12,664 nt of DNA from Massilia sp. (GCA_028291845.1 JAQGNM010000178.1:1-12664), one strand, 5' to 3'; positions 1-8,578 are shown, counted from the first letter of the stretch. The notes: a model not told the origin generated them from the letters alone. Numbers and translations: made by a program.

Positions 1-585
1 GGCGAGCATCCCGACCTCTCGATCGACCTGCTGGTGCAGCCGCGCTTTGCCAACCTGGCCAACCGCGAGGCCGATCTCGGCGTCACCCTCGACGCCCCCA
101 GCACGGGGCGCTACATGGTGACCCGGCTGGCGTCGTTCCGCTTGTACCTGTACGGCTCGCCCGACTACCTGGCGCGCCACCCGCCGATCGTCAAGCAATC
201 CGATCTCGCCACCCACGATTTTGTCGACTACGTGCAGGACCGGCTGGCCAGCAACGAGCTCAATTTTCTCGACGCCCTCGGCTTTACCCCGCGCCGGCGC
301 CTGTGCTGCACCGGCATGATGGCGCAGGCCGAGGCGGCCGCGGCCGGCCTGGGCTTGATGTTTGCGCCGCCCTACGTGATTGCCGACGACGGCCGCTTGG
401 TGCCGATCCTGCAGGACATCGTGTTTGCCGAGCGGGCCTACTGGATGGTGGCGCCGGTCGACCTGTACCGGCTGCCGCGGGTGCGGGCGGTGTGGAATCT
501 GCTCAGGGAGTATGCCGATGCGCAGCCGGAGTTGTTTGTGCATGGCGGGGCGGAGGCGGCTTCGAAGGCGAAGAAACGCGCGTAG
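1..585 (+). CDS. LysR-type transcriptional regulator, C-terminal part (5' end outside window)
   Basis: The frame is open from base 1 and ends at TAG 583-585, giving 194 residues. The visible part is the effector-binding domain of a LysR-type regulator. It contains the typical 'READLGVTL' stretch (the strand that in this family reads R.AD.gi) near residue 20, then 'LYLYGSPDYLARHP' near residues 43-56 and 'EAAAAGLGLMFAPPYVIADDG' near 110-130, where the family usually has a G.Gia.lP.y segment. The N-terminal winged helix-turn-helix lies upstream of the window, so the DNA target and effector cannot be judged. The GTG at base 34 is internal and not the start. Members normally run about 300 residues, so roughly a third is missing. 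It converges on the TonB-dependent receptor; LysR genes usually regulate a divergent neighbour, which would be off the left edge, so regulation of the receptor is possible but not indicated. The tail after the domain is Ala/Lys-rich. Confidence 0.88.
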   Translation, partial: GEHPDLSIDLLVQPRFANLANREADLGVTLDAPSTGRYMVTRLASFRLYLYGSPDYLARHPPIVKQSDLATHDFVDYVQDRLASNELNFLDALGFTPRRRLCCTGMMAQAEAAAAGLGLMFAPPYVIADDGRLVPILQDIVFAERAYWMVAPVDLYRLPRVRAVWNLLREYADAQPELFVHGGAEAASKAKKRA

Positions 586-592
586 GGCAGCA

Positions 593-634
593 GGGGGGCT
601 GGCGCTGCGTCCGAATGCGGCCCAGCCTGACCCC
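593..634. repeat. Degenerate remnant of the dispersed inverted repeat
   Basis: Bases 593-605 repeat the outer end of the intact repeat at 665-678 with one base missing (GGGGGGCTGGCGC against GGGGGGACTGGCGC). Bases 609-634 match 792-817, the long outer arm of the same repeat, at 22 of 26 positions. The core inverted repeat that normally lies between them is absent. It looks like a decayed or internally deleted copy just downstream of the LysR stop codon. The alignment was made by eye. Confidence 0.5.
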
Positions 635-664
635 GTTCTGAATCAAAGTCAAAGTACAACGCAA

Positions 665-819
665 GGGGGGACTGGCGCCGTAGGTGCCTGTCCCATGCGT
701 TCGGACCGACAATGTAAAACGAAGCCAGTTTTTGAAAACACTGGCTTCGTTTTGACGTTGGTGGTGCAGATGCATGGGACAGGCACCTGCGGTCCGAACG
801 CGGCCCGGCCAGTCCCCCC
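665..819. repeat. Dispersed inverted repeat, copy A (asymmetric arms, hairpin centre)
   Basis: The outer ends 665-676 and 808-819 are perfect 12-base inverted repeats (GGGGGGACTGGC / GCCAGTCCCCCC). Inside them, 682-698 and 772-788 are perfect 17-base inverted repeats (AGGTGCCTGTCCCATGC and its complement). The left arm has only 5 bases between outer end and core, while the right arm has 19 bases that include CGGTCCGAACG (790-800). The complement of that 11-mer also occurs inside the left core at 698-708. The centre holds a separate hairpin (716-753). A second copy with the same two arms, inverted, is at 7800-7899. The element fills the convergent spacer between the LysR fragment and the receptor gene and ends 5 bases before the receptor's stop codon. 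It has no ORF of its own. It resembles a non-autonomous palindromic repeat of REP or MITE type, but the mobilising enzyme is not in the window. Confidence 0.85.
716..753. terminator. Bidirectional terminator-like hairpin in the LysR/receptor convergent spacer
   Basis: Bases 716-729 and 740-753 form a perfect 14-base-pair stem (AAAACGAAGCCAGT / ACTGGCTTCGTTTT) with a 10-base A/T-rich loop. The stem extends imperfectly to about 710-760. It ends in TTTT on the plus strand and, because of the leading AAAA, in TTTT on the minus strand too, so it can act as an intrinsic terminator for both the LysR gene and the receptor gene converging on it. The stem is only moderately GC-rich and each U tract is four bases. 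Confidence 0.65.
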
Positions 820-824
820 TACGC

Positions 825-3179
825 TTAAAACTTCATGCTGGCGGTCAGCTTGACCGTGCGCGGATCGCCATAAAAGCCGGTGACCGAGTTGAAGAAGGCG
901 CCGAAGGCATAGCCGGCGACCTTGTAACGCTTGTCGCCCAGGTTGCGGCCGTGCAGGCCGACTTGCAGCTTGCGGTCAAGCGAGGTCCATACCAGGCCGG
1001 CATCGAACAGGGTGTAGCCGCTTTGCGCCAGCAGCAGGTTTTGCGGCACGGTGACGTCGATGGTGGCGATGCCCGTGTTACGCACGATCTCCGACTGGTA
1101 CACGCGGCTCTTGTACGATGCGCCGCCCAGCAGCGAGACGGTGCCGCTGCGGCCGCTGAGGATCATCGGCCAGTCGTAGCTGGCCGACAGGTTGGCCGAG
1201 TTCTTCGGCGTGTTCTGGAATTCGGCCTGGTCGGCGATGTTGACCAGCCCGGCGCCATTGGCCACCAGCCATTCCTTGTACTTGGCGTCGAGGTGGCTGT
1301 ACATCGCCGAGACGGTCAGCTGGTCGGTGGGGTGGCTGACCGCTTCGAGTTCGATACCGGCGATCTTGGCCTTGCCGGCGTTGGTGAGCGAACCGGCAAA
1401 GCCATTGATGCTGCCGTTGGCGGCAAAGGTCGGCACCGAGCCGGGGATCTGGATGTTCTTGTAGTCGGAGTAGAACACCGCCGCGTTGGTCTGCAGACGG
1501 CCGCCCATCATCGACGACTTCACGCCCAGCTCGTACGAGGTCACCTCCTCCGGCTTGACGCCTTCGCGCTTGACCAGCGAGGTCGGCGAGGTCGGCCCGC
1601 CGGTGGCCAGCAGGTCCATGCGCGGATCGAACATGCCGCCTTTGAAACCCTGCGAAGCGGTGCCGTACAGGTTGTGGTCGGGCGCGAACTTCCAGCCGAA
1701 GCCCAGTTTCGGCGTGAACTTTTTATCGGTGCGGTGCAGGTCGTCCTTGGTCAGATCGGTGTTGGGCGCGCCGCCGATGGCGGCCGGGTTGCCCAGGGTC
1801 GGCGAATGCAGGCCGAGGTAGTTCTTCTTGAAGATGCGCGCGCGGCGGTCGTCGTCGGTGTAGCGCCCGCCCACGGTGAGCGACAGGCCAGGGGTGACGG
1901 TGTAACTGAGGTCGGCGAAGGCGGCGTAGGTCTTGGTGTCGATGTCGTCGAGCGTGTACAGCGCCAGGCCGCCCGGCACGCCGTAGGAGACGTCGAATTC
2001 ATTGAAGGCGTTGGCCTTCATGAAGAACACCCCGGCCACGCCCTGGATACGCTCGCCGGTGTAGGTGAACTGGAATTCCTGGCTGTCCTGCTTGTCGCGG
2101 TAGATGGTCGGCGCTTCCCAGATGGCGGCGTTGGTCGAATCGAAGTCGATCGGCGCATAGGTGTCGGAGCCGCGGTGGGCGGTGATCGACTTGAACGACA
2201 GGGTCGGATTGATGGTGTAGTCGACCAGCAGCGAGGCGCCCTTGGTGATCACCTGCTGATCGTGGCCGTTGACCTGGTACAGGTTGGCGCGGGTGTCGAA
2301 CAGGTTGGCCAGCGGCACGCCGTTTTCCGGCGCCGGCGTCGGCGTGTAGCGGTAGCCCTGGCGCGGGCTGGAGTCGTCCACCGTGCGGTCGGCGGCAAAG
2401 CGGATGAACAGGTCGCTGTTGGGCGTCGCTTCGACGCTGATGCGGCCGGCGGCCAGGTTCTTGTCGTAGTTCGGCTTGCCGTTGATGACGTTCTTGCCGA
2501 AGCCGTCACGGTTGAAGGTGGCGATGGTGCCGCCCACGCGCACCGTGTCGGACAAGGGCACGCTGCCTTTCAGGACCAGGTCGCGCTCATGGTAATTGCC
2601 CAGCGTGCCCTTCACTTCGAACGCCATCCGGTTCGGCAGCTTGCGGGTGACGTACTTGACGGCGCCGCCGATGGTGTTGCGGCCGTACAGGGTGCCCTGC
2701 GGGCCGCGCAGGATTTCAATGCGCTCGAGGTCGTAAATGTCGGTCAGCGCGCCTTGCGGGCGCGCCAGGTAGATATCGTCGAGGTAGATGCCGACGCCTT
2801 GCTCGTAGCCAGCCACCGGATCTTGCTGGCCGACGCCGCGGATAAACGCGGTCAAGGTGGTGTTGGTGCCACGCGAGGTTTTCAGGGTGGTGTTGGGCAC
2901 CGTCTCGGCCAGCGCGGTGATGTCGGGGATCGCCTGCTTTTCCATTTCGGCGCCGGAAATGGCGCTGACCGAGCCTGGCACGTCCTGGATCAATTCGGCG
3001 CGGCGGCGCGCCGTGACCACCACGCGGTCGATCTGCCTGGTGGCGCTTTCGGCGGCCGGCGCGGTGGATTCGGCCGGGGCTGTTTGTGCAAAGGCGGTGT
3101 CGATGCCGACTGCGGGTACCGTCATCATGACGGCGACCGAACGGCGCAGCATTGACTTATGCTTCCTTGAAATACGCAT
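825..3179 (-). CDS. TonB-dependent outer-membrane receptor
   Basis: A 784-residue receptor for energised uptake of a ligand across the outer membrane. The start at 3179 is chosen because AGGAG lies at good spacing upstream and a signal peptide follows directly; an in-frame ATG at 3239 would add 20 residues before it. The signal peptide has a basic start (MRISRKHKSMLRR), a hydrophobic core and a likely cleavage after 'AFA' at residue 31. A TonB-box-like 'DRVVVTARRR' is at 51-60. The plug domain (about 60-180) contains 'GVGIYLDDIYLARPQG' and the family motif 'LRGPQGTLYGRNTIGGAV' near 158-174. The rest is beta-barrel, ending in the aromatic residue typical of outer-membrane proteins (SMKF). There is no N-terminal secretin/STN domain, so signalling through an anti-sigma factor is unlikely. 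The substrate is unknown: iron complexes, sugars or aromatic compounds are all possible. It appears monocistronic. Confidence 0.93.
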   Translation of the reverse strand: MRISRKHKSMLRRSVAVMMTVPAVGIDTAFAQTAPAESTAPAAESATRQIDRVVVTARRRAELIQDVPGSVSAISGAEMEKQAIPDITALAETVPNTTLKTSRGTNTTLTAFIRGVGQQDPVAGYEQGVGIYLDDIYLARPQGALTDIYDLERIEILRGPQGTLYGRNTIGGAVKYVTRKLPNRMAFEVKGTLGNYHERDLVLKGSVPLSDTVRVGGTIATFNRDGFGKNVINGKPNYDKNLAAGRISVEATPNSDLFIRFAADRTVDDSSPRQGYRYTPTPAPENGVPLANLFDTRANLYQVNGHDQQVITKGASLLVDYTINPTLSFKSITAHRGSDTYAPIDFDSTNAAIWEAPTIYRDKQDSQEFQFTYTGERIQGVAGVFFMKANAFNEFDVSYGVPGGLALYTLDDIDTKTYAAFADLSYTVTPGLSLTVGGRYTDDDRRARIFKKNYLGLHSPTLGNPAAIGGAPNTDLTKDDLHRTDKKFTPKLGFGWKFAPDHNLYGTASQGFKGGMFDPRMDLLATGGPTSPTSLVKREGVKPEEVTSYELGVKSSMMGGRLQTNAAVFYSDYKNIQIPGSVPTFAANGSINGFAGSLTNAGKAKIAGIELEAVSHPTDQLTVSAMYSHLDAKYKEWLVANGAGLVNIADQAEFQNTPKNSANLSASYDWPMILSGRSGTVSLLGGASYKSRVYQSEIVRNTGIATIDVTVPQNLLLAQSGYTLFDAGLVWTSLDRKLQVGLHGRNLGDKRYKVAGYAFGAFFNSVTGFYGDPRTVKLTASMKF

Positions 3180-3297
3180 GCTTGTCTCCTGGTTGTTTGT
3201 TCTTATGTTGCGAGGCTTCTGATGAGCTCTTGTACGCAATGCAACGCAGTGTGCCGGGTTTCACCGGCGAGTGAAAGACAAGGGGACGCACGGCCTG

Positions 3298-3313
3298 TGT
3301 GCAAAATTGCACA
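3298..3313. promoter_or_regulatory. Candidate operator palindrome upstream of the receptor gene
   Basis: TGTGCAAAATTGCACA has perfect 7-base arms (TGTGCAA / TTGCACA) around a central AA. It lies in the 210-base gap between the acyltransferase stop and the receptor start, about 120 bases upstream of the receptor ATG. The symmetry suggests a dimeric DNA-binding protein. No matching regulator can be assigned, and I found no convincing -35/-10 pair next to it. Confidence 0.4.
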
Positions 3314-3389
3314 TCCGCCCGGCGCCTGTGGCCGAACGCAGAATGGCCGGCCGAAGTGTGTGATTATTACAACGCTGGTTTAAGCGCGC

Positions 3390-4523
3390 TCAGTTTTTGA
3401 AAGGATTGCGGTCGTTCAGCTCATCGATATAGTCGTCGATGCCGCCCCGCTCGCGTTCCAGAAAACGCTCGATGGCGTCGGCGAACGCAGGGTGCTTGAG
3501 CCAGTGGGCGGACCAGGTGCGGGTCGGCAGAAAACCGCGCGCCATTTTATGTTCGCCCTGGGCGCCGCCCTCGAACACCTTGATGCCTTGTTCGATGCAG
3601 AACTCGAGCGGCTGGTAGTAGGCGGCCTCGAAGTGCAGGCAGGGCACATGTTCCAGCTCGCCCCAGTAGCGCCCGTACAGCACCTCGGCCGAATGAATCA
3701 CCAGCGAAGCGGCGATCGGCTGGCCGGCGCGCTCGGCGATCACCAGCAGCACATTGTCCGGCATGTCGCGGCCGATGCGCTGGAAAAAATCCAGGTTCAG
3801 GTAAGGCGTCGAGTGGTGCTCCGCGTAGGTGTGGCGGTAGCAGCGGTTGAACAGGCGCCAGTCGGCCTCGCTGGCTTCGGCGCCGCGCACGCGCCGCAGC
3901 ACGACGCCGGCCTCGCGTACTTTCCTGCGCTCGGCGCGGATATTCTTGCGCTTTTTTTGTTCGAGGGTGGCCAGAAACTCGTCGAAATTCTTGTAGTCCT
4001 GGTTCAGCCAGTGAAACTGCACGCCGCTGCGCAACAGGTAGCCGGCCGCCTCCAGCTGGCGCGCTTCGTTTTCAGGCGGGTAGAGGATGTGGGTGGACGA
4101 TATCGGTGTGGCCTGCTGGGTCGCCACCAGCACCTCGATCAGGGCGGCGCGCGCGGCGTCGTCGACCGCCAGCAGGCGCGGCCCGCTGACCGGGGTGAAG
4201 GGGATGCTCGACAACAGCTTGGGGTAGTAGTCGAGGCCATTGCGTTCGTAAGCGTCGGCCCAGGCCCAGTCGAACACGTACTCGCCGTAGGAATGCATCT
4301 TGACGTACATCGGCAGGGCGGCGGCCAGGGTGTCGCCGTCGTACAGCACGATGAACTGCGGCTGCCAGCCGGCGCTTGGTGCGGCGCTGCCCGACTCGTG
4401 CAGGGCGTCGAGAAAAGCGTAGGACAGGAAGGGATTCGGATTCGGCTGGCAAGCTAGCAGGGTGTCCCAGGCCTGGCGGCCGATCTCGGACAGGGAAGAT
4501 ACGATATGCGTGCGATAATTCAT
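3390..4523 (-). CDS. FemAB/GNAT-like N-acyltransferase (DUF482, COG3146 type)
   Basis: A predicted cytoplasmic N-acyltransferase of 377 residues, the usual size for this family. The start at 4523 (MNYRTH) has AAGGAAA upstream at workable spacing; the longer open frame to 4628 would overlap nadE's start and adds an unlikely N-terminus. Family-like features are the N-terminal 'NPNPFLSYAFLDALHESG' (28-45), 'LPMYVKMHSYGEYVFDWAWADAY' (70-92), a basic 'KRKNIRAERRKV' (191-202), and the conserved 'LHFEAAYYQPLEFCIEQG' followed by 'FEGGAQGEHKMARGFLP' (296-333). Proteins of this family resemble FemAB peptidoglycan aminoacyltransferases and GNAT enzymes, but the acceptor is not established, so the biochemical role here is open. 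It is divergent from nadE across 92 bases. The C-terminus is charged and ends in NPFKN. Confidence 0.85.
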   Translation of the reverse strand: MNYRTHIVSSLSEIGRQAWDTLLACQPNPNPFLSYAFLDALHESGSAAPSAGWQPQFIVLYDGDTLAAALPMYVKMHSYGEYVFDWAWADAYERNGLDYYPKLLSSIPFTPVSGPRLLAVDDAARAALIEVLVATQQATPISSTHILYPPENEARQLEAAGYLLRSGVQFHWLNQDYKNFDEFLATLEQKKRKNIRAERRKVREAGVVLRRVRGAEASEADWRLFNRCYRHTYAEHHSTPYLNLDFFQRIGRDMPDNVLLVIAERAGQPIAASLVIHSAEVLYGRYWGELEHVPCLHFEAAYYQPLEFCIEQGIKVFEGGAQGEHKMARGFLPTRTWSAHWLKHPAFADAIERFLERERGGIDDYIDELNDRNPFKN

Positions 4524-4563
4524 TGTCCAAATTTCCTTGATGATCACGGCTGCTGTGTCGAAC

Positions 4564-4569
4564 ATTCTA
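4564..4569 (-). promoter_or_regulatory. Candidate -10 element for the acyltransferase gene
   Basis: On the minus strand this reads TAGAAT, 40 bases before the start codon at 4523, preceded by TTTTGCG. No good -35 hexamer lies 16-18 bases upstream. The same hexamer occurs at similar distances before glnB and ftsK. Confidence 0.35.
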
Positions 4570-4615
4570 CGCAAAACAGCGCGCACGGTTGAGCGGACGC
4601 CGGATCGATAGCTGC

Positions 4616-6673
<2,058 letters not shown>

Positions 6674-6713
6674 AGCGGACGTAAAACGCGCGAAAACATC
6701 TGCGCGCTTGCGG

Positions 6714-6719
6714 TAGAAT
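6714..6719 (+). promoter_or_regulatory. Candidate -10 element for glnB
   Basis: TAGAAT, preceded by TTGCGG, lies 38 bases upstream of the glnB start codon in the 84-base nadE-glnB gap. No recognisable -35 hexamer is present at normal spacing. An AGAGGAAAG ribosome-binding site follows just before the ATG. Confidence 0.35.
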
Positions 6720-6757
6720 TGCCTTGATGTATTTTATTCAAGTAAAAGAGGAAAGCC

Positions 6758-7096
6758 ATGAAACAAATTACCTGCGTGATCAAGCCTTTCAAGCTTGACG
6801 AGGTGCGTGAAGCGCTTGCGGAAGTCAACGTTACCGGCCTGACCGTGACGGAAGTAAAAGGCTTTGGACGCCAGAAAGGCCATACCGAGCTCTACCGTGG
6901 CGCCGAGTACGTGGTCGATTTTCTGCCGAAAGTGAAAGTCGAAGTGGTGGTCGACGACGCCATGACCGACCAGGTGGTCGACGCCATCATCAAGGCGGCG
7001 CGCACCGGCAAGATTGGCGACGGCAAGATTTTCGTGCAGCACGTCGAGCAGGTGGTGCGGATTCGTACCGGCGAGACCGGCCCCGACGCCGTTTAA
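6758..7096 (+). CDS. glnB: Nitrogen regulatory protein P-II (GlnB type)
   Basis: A 112-residue PII signal protein, full length. PII trimers bind ATP/ADP and 2-oxoglutarate and are uridylylated by GlnD; they adjust glutamine synthetase adenylylation, NtrB activity and other targets according to nitrogen status. The T-loop 'KGHTELYRGAEYVVDFLPK' carries Tyr51, the uridylylation site, and the C-terminal signature 'TGKIGDGKIFV' is intact. Asp54 after the T-loop tyrosine favours GlnB over GlnK, which has Asn there in E. coli. No amtB ammonium transporter follows, which also fits GlnB better than the glnK-amtB pair. The start is supported by AGAGGAAAG six or so bases upstream. It sits directly downstream of nadE, a neighbourhood I associate with betaproteobacteria, and ends 19 bases before the convergent stop of the TRIC-family gene. 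Confidence 0.96.
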   Translation: MKQITCVIKPFKLDEVREALAEVNVTGLTVTEVKGFGRQKGHTELYRGAEYVVDFLPKVKVEVVVDDAMTDQVVDAIIKAARTGKIGDGKIFVQHVEQVVRIRTGETGPDAV

Positions 7097-7106
7097 GTAG
7101 TGCGGT

Positions 7107-7129
7107 GCCTGGGTCCTAGCGGCCCAGGC
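7107..7129. terminator. Possible hairpin between convergent glnB and TRIC-family gene
   Basis: GCCTGGG (7107-7113) and CCCAGGC (7123-7129) form a 7-base-pair GC-rich stem around a 9-base loop. It lies just after the glnB stop and overlaps the last codons of the convergent gene. No U tract follows on either strand, so it is a weak terminator candidate. Confidence 0.3.
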
Positions 7130-7721
7130 GCATGTCGAACTTCCAGCTCACCAGGCGCAGCAAGACGATGGTGGTCGCGCTCGACCACAGGGCGAAATCG
7201 TGCGGCAGCTCCAGCTTGCGCATGATCAGGAACATCCAGCTGCCAAAGAAGGCGCAGATGGCGTACGGCTTGCCATCCCGGAACACCATCGGCACCTCGT
7301 TGCAGACAATGTCGCGCAGCACCCCGCCGAAAATCCCCGTGATCACCCCCATCATCGAGGCGATGAACAGCGGCATCTGCGCATCCAGCGCGGAGGCCAC
7401 GCCGGCAATGGTGAACAGGCCCAGGCCAATGGCGTCGGCGATCACGATCAGGCGTTCCGAGACGATCTGGCGCAGGGTGCGGATCAGCGGCGAGGCGCCC
7501 AGCGCCATCACGAAGATCAGGATCGCGTATTCCTGGTGGGTGACCCAGAACAGGGGACGGTGGTCGAGCAGGATGTCGCGCAAGGTGCCGCCGCCGAATG
7601 CGGTGATGAAAGCGACAGTGAACACGCCGACCAGGTCCATGCGTTTGCGTCGTGCTTCGATAAAGCCCGAGAATGCGCCGACCAGGATCGCCAGGATTTC
7701 GATAAACGTGATGAGCGACAT
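7116..7721 (-). CDS. TRIC-like (UPF0126 / YicG-type) inner-membrane protein
   Basis: A 201-residue, very hydrophobic protein with about seven predicted membrane segments. It has the internal duplication typical of the bacterial TRIC/UPF0126 family: 'AFGGGTLRDILL' near 41-52 in the first half and 'IFGGVLRDIVC' near 130-140 in the second, each a Gly-rich bend followed by Arg-Asp. Other segments are 'LIVIADAIGLGLFTIAGVASAL' (91-112) and 'PYAICAFFGSWMFLIM' (152-167). Animal TRIC proteins are trimeric cation channels; bacterial relatives have been described as potassium-permeable channels, while an older name for the domain suggests glycine transport, so the transported species here is uncertain. 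The start at 7721 follows from length and fit to the family; the ribosome-binding site is weak. Its upstream spacer contains repeat copy B. It converges with glnB. Confidence 0.88.
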   Translation of the reverse strand: MSLITFIEILAILVGAFSGFIEARRKRMDLVGVFTVAFITAFGGGTLRDILLDHRPLFWVTHQEYAILIFVMALGASPLIRTLRQIVSERLIVIADAIGLGLFTIAGVASALDAQMPLFIASMMGVITGIFGGVLRDIVCNEVPMVFRDGKPYAICAFFGSWMFLIMRKLELPHDFALWSSATTIVLLRLVSWKFDMRLGR

Positions 7722-7799
7722 GCGGCGGTTTGCTTGTGGGAATCGCGACAGACTAACACGGGTTTCAGGCTGTCAGCGGTACTAACAGCGGGGAAAGCA

Positions 7800-7899
7800 G
7801 GGGGAGGGCCGGGCCGCGATCGGACCGCGAGGTGCCTGTCCCATGGTTGCACTGAAGCATATCGAACATGGGACAGGCACCTGCGGCGCCAGTCCCCCC
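7800..7899. repeat. Dispersed inverted repeat, copy B (inverted relative to copy A)
   Basis: The core arms 7830-7845 and 7867-7882 are perfect 16-base inverted repeats (AGGTGCCTGTCCCATG and its complement) around a 21-base centre. The left outer arm (7800-7829) matches the long right arm of copy A read on the other strand: the stretch from GCCGGGCCGCG through CGGACCGC differs by one substitution, with one extra base before the core. The right outer arm (7883-7899, ending AGTCCCCCC) matches copy A's short left arm. The element is therefore inverted relative to copy A. Its centre is unrelated to copy A's and has no terminator hairpin. It lies upstream of the TRIC-like gene and ends one base before the stop codon of the Smr gene, so its core hairpin may affect read-through or mRNA 3' ends there. 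Confidence 0.82.
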
Positions 7900-7900
7900 A

Positions 7901-8572
7901 TCATTCCTGCAGCACGGCTTTGAGGAGCACAATCAAAGCCCCATGCCCGCCATCCTTCTTGCCCGCCACGCAAAACGCCACCACCTCGTTCTTTTCCAGC
8001 TGCACCAGCCAGCTGTGCAGCATGGCGCGCAGCACCGGTTCGCCGTTCGGCGAGCCGTAGCCGCGGCCGTGCACGATGCGCACGCAGCGCACGCCGCGGC
8101 GGCTGGCGCGGTGGATGAAATCGGACACTTGTTCGCGGGCATGGTCACGCGTCAGGCCGTGCAGGTCCAGTTCGTCCTGCACCGGCCACACCCGCTTCTT
8201 GAGTTTGCGAATCACGTCCGGACCGACACCCGGCCGCGCATACGCCACGCTGGGATCGTCCTCGACCAGACCCTCGACATCGAACTGGTCCGATAGCGAC
8301 TCGCGCAACACGGCCGCGTCATCTTCCTCGCGGGTACGGTGTCTCGGCGGGATAACGCTGCGCACGGGAATCGCCAGCATGGGCGGCACGTAGCGGTCCG
8401 ATTCCGGGATTTTTTTCACGCCTTTCAAGGCGCCGCTGAAGACGCCGGCGTCCTCACGGGCTTTTTTCTCGCGCGCGGCCTGCTCGGCCGCCTCGATGGC
8501 GCGCACCCGTTCCTGCTCCTTCAGGGTGTCGCGCAAGCCGGCCAAATCGCCGAAGTCTTTCAAACCGGCCAT
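7901..8572 (-). CDS. Smr-domain (MutS2 C-terminal-like) protein, possible nuclease
   Basis: A 223-residue protein with a C-terminal Smr domain. The domain shows its three hallmarks: 'LDLHGLTRDHAREQVSDFI' (135-153), 'VRIVHGRGYGS' (164-174) and 'GGHGALIVLLK' (208-218). Smr domains nick DNA or cut RNA in characterised proteins; stand-alone versions in proteobacteria are named SmrA/SmrB, and SmrB cuts mRNA at collided ribosomes in E. coli. Assignment to DNA or RNA work is not possible here. The N-terminal half is charged, with a likely helix rich in Ala, Glu, Lys and Arg at 14-41, then Pro-rich linkers. The start at 8572 is 6 bases after the trxB stop on the same strand, and its GAGGA ribosome-binding site lies in the end of trxB, so the two are almost certainly co-transcribed. 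The stop codon abuts repeat copy B. Confidence 0.9.
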   Translation of the reverse strand: MAGLKDFGDLAGLRDTLKEQERVRAIEAAEQAAREKKAREDAGVFSGALKGVKKIPESDRYVPPMLAIPVRSVIPPRHRTREEDDAAVLRESLSDQFDVEGLVEDDPSVAYARPGVGPDVIRKLKKRVWPVQDELDLHGLTRDHAREQVSDFIHRASRRGVRCVRIVHGRGYGSPNGEPVLRAMLHSWLVQLEKNEVVAFCVAGKKDGGHGALIVLLKAVLQE

Positions 8573-8578
8573 ACGTAA

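Noticed and set aside
774..3155. A 793-codon open frame antisense to the TonB-dependent receptor
   Set aside because: Its translation is rich in Ala, Gly, Val, Arg, Asp and His, with no recognisable domain. The minus-strand frame has a signal peptide, TonB box, plug motif and ribosome-binding site. Long antisense frames arise readily in GC-rich genes with strong third-position bias.
3350..3375. A/T-rich TGATTATTAC as a possible Fur box upstream of the receptor
   Set aside because: It matches only part of one Fur half-site and has no symmetric partner; it also lies about 180 bases from the receptor start.
3492..4457. Open frame of 321 codons antisense to the acyltransferase
   Set aside because: Same type of composition shadow; no start signal or domain, while the minus-strand frame has conserved family motifs.
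6685..6719. Possible sigma54 promoter before glnB
   Set aside because: The stretch around CTGCGCGCTTGC has a TTGC-like -12 half but lacks the GG of the -24 half at correct spacing, so the consensus is not met.
7821..7903. Reading repeat copy B as a CRISPR-like unit or small RNA gene
   Set aside because: There is only one unit with an inverted rather than direct repeat, no spacer series, and no promoter or terminator placement supporting an RNA gene.
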